Notes under the pieces: generated by a model
What the model saw: the letters and a program-made list of their open reading frames with translations, nothing else
Database searches by the model: none
What the model was told of the DNA's origin: nothing
Part shown: positions 7,112 to 10,579 of the stretch, piece by piece
Layout of the letters: each line of letters starts with the position of its first letter
Numbering within the stretch: position 1 is the first letter of the stretch
DNA from: Oligoflexaceae bacterium
GTDB taxonomy: Bacteria; Bdellovibrionota_B; Oligoflexia; Oligoflexales; Oligoflexaceae
Direction: 5' to 3'
NCBI GenBank assembly: GCA_947474445.1
Contig: CANJJY010000127.1
Coordinates: 1-10,579 of the forward strand
Length of the DNA: 10,579 nt
Program-made: the position numbers and the translations under genes

Positions 7112-7150
7112 AAAGATTTTAGCATGAAAGGGGTGGGAAAAGCTAAGCAG

Positions 7151-8491
7151 CTATTTGCCGACACAGAAGTCCCGAAAAATCTTATCGAGAACATCTTCGA
7201 CGTCGACAGCGCCGAGTATACCACTGAGAGCGCGCGCTGCGTTTTGTAGTTCAAAGGCTAGGAGTTCGTCGTACTGCCCCTGCGCGTGACCTTCAAAAAA
7301 TGCTTCCAGATCCCGTCGAGCGGATTGAAGGGCGTGCAGATGCCGTGCCGAGCTTACGAATGGCTCTTCGTTCAACTGGCCCACATAGCCATCGACGCGT
7401 CTGACGATCTCTTCTTCCAACCGCTCTAGTCCCTGTTCTGCATGACAAGAAATAGGCAAAAAATCTTGGGCCCATTCAGGTATGCCTTGATCAGCCTTGG
7501 TTAAAAGCTGCAGACATTTGTTCGCACCAAGTTCTTGCATGAGAACGCTGGCCGCTGCACGATCCCTTGCGGTCGCATCAGAAGCGATAAGAAGGAGAAC
7601 CAGATCAGCTTCCTGTCCGAGGCGACGGGTCTGAGCTATCCCTCGTTGTTCGATCATATCAGTCGTTTCCCGCACGCCGGCGGTATCGATGAGGCGAATC
7701 AAACGTCCTTTGATGCGGCAGGGTTCTTCCAGATAATCGCGCGTTGTCCCGGCCTGCTCTGTAACGATCGCGCGTTCATGGCCCAAGAGAGCATTCAGCA
7801 GCGTGGATTTACCCATATTCGGCTGACCAACAATAGTTACCATAAGCCCCTGAGCGGCGACCCGTCCCGATGTATAGGACCGCTCGAGACGCAAAATTTT
7901 CTGCAGCACCGCATCAACTTTTGCCCGGACCAGGCCGAGGTCCACGTCTTGAACGTCACCTTCATCCGGAAAATCAATGCGAGCCGCTAGGTAAGCGAGG
8001 GCTTCGATAAGGGCTGCCCGCAAGCTGTCGATTGCTTCTGCGAATCGCCCGGTCGCGAGATGCCGCGCTGCCAGCCACTGCTGGTGGGTGCTAGCTTCCA
8101 CCAGCTCTTTGATGCCTTCGGCGATGCTCAGGTCCATTTTGCCGTTTAGAAAAGCGCGGCGGGTAAATTCCCCGGGTTCAGCCGGGCGAAAGCCCGATGA
8201 CCACAGAGTCTGCAGGAGACGTTGGACTATGTAGGGGCCACCATGACAAAAAAGCTCCGCCGTATCCTCCCCAGTAAATGAGCCGGGGGCAGGAAAAACG
8301 CAGACCATAATTTCATCGATGATTTCGCCCGAACCTGGGGGGTGAAAGGTCGCGAGCTGCATGCGTCTCGCGACGCAAGGGCTTCGGCGCAGAAGACAGG
8401 CCTCGAGAAAGGGAAGACAGCCTTTGCCGCTGACGCGAATGATGGCGATGGCAGCAGCCCCAGGGGCAGTGGACAAGGCTGCGATCGGCAT
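7151..8491 (-). CDS. mnmE: tRNA uridine-5-carboxymethylaminomethyl modification GTPase MnmE
   Basis: MnmE works with MnmG to install the cmnm5 group (aminomethyl variants) on U34 of certain tRNAs, using GTP hydrolysis to drive the complex. Numbering from the ATG at 8491 (446 residues): an N-terminal folate-binding domain begins with ALSTAPGAAAIAIIRVSG; helical regions flank an inserted G domain with P-loop GQPNMGKS (222-229), GTTRD (248-252), DTAG (269-272), the catalytic Glu281 equivalent to E. coli Glu282, and TKAD (331-334, the NKxD site). The C-terminus FCVGK holds the essential Cys443. The ATG at 8491 has GAGG 5 nt upstream and matches family length. An earlier in-frame ATG at 8554 would add 21 hydrophilic residues and overlap jag by 14 nt; it cannot be excluded. 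It follows yidC and jag, the common order, but mnmG does not follow. Confidence 0.96.
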   Translation of the reverse strand: MPIAALSTAPGAAAIAIIRVSGKGCLPFLEACLLRRSPCVARRMQLATFHPPGSGEIIDEIMVCVFPAPGSFTGEDTAELFCHGGPYIVQRLLQTLWSSGFRPAEPGEFTRRAFLNGKMDLSIAEGIKELVEASTHQQWLAARHLATGRFAEAIDSLRAALIEALAYLAARIDFPDEGDVQDVDLGLVRAKVDAVLQKILRLERSYTSGRVAAQGLMVTIVGQPNMGKSTLLNALLGHERAIVTEQAGTTRDYLEEPCRIKGRLIRLIDTAGVRETTDMIEQRGIAQTRRLGQEADLVLLLIASDATARDRAAASVLMQELGANKCLQLLTKADQGIPEWAQDFLPISCHAEQGLERLEEEIVRRVDGYVGQLNEEPFVSSARHLHALQSARRDLEAFFEGHAQGQYDELLAFELQNAARALSGILGAVDVEDVLDKIFRDFCVGK

Positions 8492-8540
8492 GAGTTCCTC
8501 AGGGCCCGTACGAGAGGAACTATCTTTGTCCCTACCAGCG

Positions 8541-9284
8541 TCAGCCTTGCTCATCGCTCAACTCGGGGTCACCCTTCTTGCGAACCGGAAGAATCATGAG
8601 CTTACGGTTTGGACCGGTGCCGATAGATTTGGTGTAGACCCGCTCATCTTTATCCAAAGCCATATGGATAATTTTGCGGTCATACGAACTCTTATAGTTG
8701 AGAACGATAGGCCGTTTGTTCTCGTGCACTTTCTCGGACAGATCTCTGGCTAGCTCAACAAGATCGGTTTCGCGGCGACGCCGCACACCTTGAACGTCAA
8801 CGAAGATCCGAAAAGGCAGCTCACGCTTGATGTGGCGAGGCTTTTTGCGCAGGATATGTTCCAGAGCCTCGGCCAGTTTGCTATTTTTAGTGACCTGGCT
8901 GGCCAAGTATTCGTCGTCACAATCAAGAACCAGACGGCCCCTACTGAGTTCTGCCCGCACCGCTACGGGGTGCCCACTGATAGCGGAACAAATTTCCTCA
9001 CAGAATTTACGAAGATCGACTTGCAGCGCCTCCACTTCAGCCGGAGACAACTCTTCGACTTCACCCTGGACGTCTTCGGTGAGAAGCTCGTCGAAATCCA
9101 CTTCTTTTTTCCAAGCCGAGATCTCTATTTTTTTCGCAAGAAAAGAGAAAAGCCCACCTCCGCCTTGCGACAGGACTTTATAGTCGACCTGTCCGAGCTC
9201 AACCTCTAAAAGACGAGCTGCTTGGGCCAATGCCAAATCCAAAGTTTTAGCAACGACCTTCACTTCACTGGCTTTATTCTGCAT
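8541..9284 (-). CDS. jag: Jag/KhpB RNA-binding protein (Jag_N, KH-like, R3H)
   Basis: A 247-residue cytoplasmic RNA-binding protein of the SpoIIIJ-associated Jag/KhpB family, usually encoded directly after yidC and linked in other bacteria to cell division and envelope growth. Residues 6-56 form the Jag_N domain (with GGGGLFSFLAKK matching the usual KGFLGLGAK turn); 61-86 is an acidic linker; about 106-165 is a KH-like domain; about 175-236 is an R3H domain with SSYDRKIIHMAL, giving the defining Arg203-x3-His207, followed by TGPNRKLMI. The KH GxxG loop is missing: the position expected to read GKRG is TKNS (132-135). The ATG at 9284 is supported by AGAGGAG 6 nt upstream; another ATG, out of frame, lies 5 nt before it. 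It lies 52 nt downstream of yidC and its coding end is 49 nt from the preferred mnmE start, so a single operon is likely. Confidence 0.9.
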   Translation of the reverse strand: MQNKASEVKVVAKTLDLALAQAARLLEVELGQVDYKVLSQGGGGLFSFLAKKIEISAWKKEVDFDELLTEDVQGEVEELSPAEVEALQVDLRKFCEEICSAISGHPVAVRAELSRGRLVLDCDDEYLASQVTKNSKLAEALEHILRKKPRHIKRELPFRIFVDVQGVRRRRETDLVELARDLSEKVHENKRPIVLNYKSSYDRKIIHMALDKDERVYTKSIGTGPNRKLMILPVRKKGDPELSDEQG

Positions 9285-9298
9285 CCATATCTCCTCTA

Positions 9299-9328
9299 GG
9301 CACCCAGCCTGGTGCCGTGCTCGAGCAC
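9299..9328 (-). promoter_or_regulatory. tandem palindromes between yidC and jag
   Basis: A 6-bp hairpin GGCACC / GGTGCC with a 6-nt loop (9299-9304 and 9311-9316) is directly next to a perfect 12-bp palindrome GTGCTCGAGCAC (9317-9328). Both sit in the 52-nt gap, just upstream of the jag ribosome-binding site, which stays outside the stems. No U-run follows, so termination is unlikely. RNA processing, partial attenuation or a DNA-binding site are possible roles. Confidence 0.4.
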
Positions 9329-9336
9329 ACCTGCAC

Positions 9337-10579
9337 TTAGCCGAGCGTTTTGGCCAGTCGTCGATTTAACCATTGTTGCTGCAGGATGGAAACGATGGTG
9401 TTGGTTATCATGTAGAGAACCATGCCTGCAGGCAATGAAAGCATCATAACGGTGAAAATGACTGGCATCATAAGCATGATCTTTTCTTGATTCTTATCCA
9501 TACCAGGGTTGGGAGTCAATTTTTGTTGCAAAAACATGCCAAGACCTAAAAACAGGGGCGTTACAAAATAGGGGTCCCGCGACGCCAAATCCGTCAGCCA
9601 TCCATAAAAGGGGGCATGTCTCAGTTCGATCGCCTGCGACAAGACATTATAAAAAGCGATGAACACAGGAATCTGCGGCAGGATAGGCAAACAGCCCTTG
9701 AGGGGATTCACTTTATGCTGACCCATAAAGGCCATCAGCTCGCGCTGCTGACGCTGGGGATCGTCTTTAAATTTCTCTTTCAAGCGATTCATTTCGGGCT
9801 GAAGCTTTTGCATTTTCTTCATTGAAATGGCCGCTGCGCGGGTCAGAGGAAAGAAGGCCATCTTCAAAAGCAGGGTAATCAGAATAATCGCCACACCGTA
9901 GTTGTGAACGAGAGCATAGAGACCTTTTAAAGCCGCCAAAAGAGGCCGAGCAAAAATGGAGAACCATCCCAACTTCAAACTGGTTTTGAGCAGGGGGTCG
10001 TGCGCTTCGAGAATGTTCAGCTGCTTGGGTCCAAAATAACCAGCAAACTGCAAACTGGCTACGGCCCCAGGCTCAGTACGCCCAAATTTTTGGTAGCTCA
10101 CGAGGGTCAGAGGGCAGAGGAGGCCATCGGGAGCTGCGGTATGATGGAGCTCGTAGTTTAATGCTTGGTCCTTTGACCACAGAAACGACAGGAAATAATG
10201 TCGATCGATGCCGAGAAAATCGACTTTTTCGTTGGTGAGCGTGAAGCCAGATGCATCAGGCTTGCTGCAAAATTCTTTCATCATTTTTTCTTCGTGCTTG
10301 CCTTCCAGGCTATAGACGAAGGATTGCATCGGTGCCGCCGGCGAGAGGAATGAAAACATGCCCCCACCGCTGGCCGGTATGCGCAGGGTTTCCTGCATGA
10401 TGATGCCAGCCGTCAATTCCAAGGGCTCGGCGCTTAGATTGCGAAATTGCGTGGTGAGCTCGAGGCCATAACCCTCATCAGGTATCGTATAGGTTTCGGT
10501 GATTTCCCAGTTGCCCTCGCGGCGGAGAAAACTGATGCGATTGCCCTCGCGCTGGGCACTGAAGCCCTGTTTCGGGAGC
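9337..10579 (-). CDS. yidC: membrane protein insertase YidC (5' end outside window)
   Basis: YidC/Oxa1-family insertase of the Gram-negative long type; it inserts and folds inner-membrane proteins alone or with SecYEG. The frame is open to the window edge, so the start, first membrane helix and part of the periplasmic beta-sandwich domain are missing; the TTG at 10422 is internal, since in-frame coding with RREGNWEITETYTIPDEG continues upstream. Visible are the end of the periplasmic domain, then the conserved membrane part: YGVAIILITLLLK...PLT (bases 9900-9840), the cytoplasmic helical hairpin (MKKMQKLQPEMNRLKEKF), NPLKGCLPILPQIPVFIAFYNVL, TPLFLGLGMFLQQKL and a final MPVIFTVMMLSLPAGMVLYMITNTI. 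The positive groove residue, Arg366 in E. coli, is Lys here (codon 9862-9864). The C-terminal tail after the last helix is short (QQQWLNRRLAKTLG). Followed by jag, as in many genomes. Confidence 0.97.
   Translation of the reverse strand, partial: LPKQGFSAQREGNRISFLRREGNWEITETYTIPDEGYGLELTTQFRNLSAEPLELTAGIIMQETLRIPASGGGMFSFLSPAAPMQSFVYSLEGKHEEKMMKEFCSKPDASGFTLTNEKVDFLGIDRHYFLSFLWSKDQALNYELHHTAAPDGLLCPLTLVSYQKFGRTEPGAVASLQFAGYFGPKQLNILEAHDPLLKTSLKLGWFSIFARPLLAALKGLYALVHNYGVAIILITLLLKMAFFPLTRAAAISMKKMQKLQPEMNRLKEKFKDDPQRQQRELMAFMGQHKVNPLKGCLPILPQIPVFIAFYNVLSQAIELRHAPFYGWLTDLASRDPYFVTPLFLGLGMFLQQKLTPNPGMDKNQEKIMLMMPVIFTVMMLSLPAGMVLYMITNTIVSILQQQWLNRRLAKTLG

Noticed and set aside
7143..7153. Short AGCT repeats plus TTTT right after the mnmE stop as an intrinsic terminator
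   Set aside because: The stem is 4 bp at most and the T-run is only four bases; not convincing.
8342..8753. Plus-strand open frames of 85 and 130 codons opposite mnmE and jag
   Set aside because: They lie opposite two clearly recognised genes, have no recognisable domain and no good ribosome-binding site; they follow from base composition of the real genes.

Overview
The window is ordinary chromosomal DNA of about 50% GC from a Gram-negative bacterium, probably of the Bdellovibrionota/Oligoflexia or a related delta-type lineage. Three things point there: the large YidC with a periplasmic domain, an outer-membrane beta-barrel protein of the type common in Myxococcota and Bdellovibrionota, and the gene order yidC-jag-mnmE. 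The lineage is an inference from gene content. I see no tRNA, rRNA, CRISPR array, insertion sequence or phage gene.

Left part, plus strand (1-2579): the 3' part of an MFS efflux transporter gene, a 232-nt gap, then an OmpR/PhoB-type response regulator overlapping by 4 nt a stand-alone histidine phosphotransfer (HPt) protein. The last two form a phosphorelay pair with no sensor kinase beside them.

Middle part, minus strand (2602-6960): read in the direction of transcription, an aldehyde-dehydrogenase-fold protein that has lost its catalytic residues, a phosphohexomutase of the PgcA type, and a secreted outer-membrane beta-barrel protein. The ribosome-binding sites of the last two lie in inverted repeats, so their translation may be controlled by RNA folding. 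The barrel gene converges on the HPt gene with 22 nt between the stop codons.

Right part, minus strand (7151-10579, running off the edge): yidC (membrane insertase), jag/khpB (RNA-binding protein) and mnmE (tRNA-modifying GTPase). This is part of a conserved cluster that in many bacteria lies near the replication origin. Here mnmE is followed not by mnmG but by a 190-nt gap with a plausible sigma-70 promoter and then the metabolic genes.

The points most worth a second look are the aldehyde dehydrogenase-like protein without catalytic Cys, Glu or oxyanion Asn, and the perfect 9-bp hairpin that covers the ribosome-binding site of the outer-membrane protein gene.
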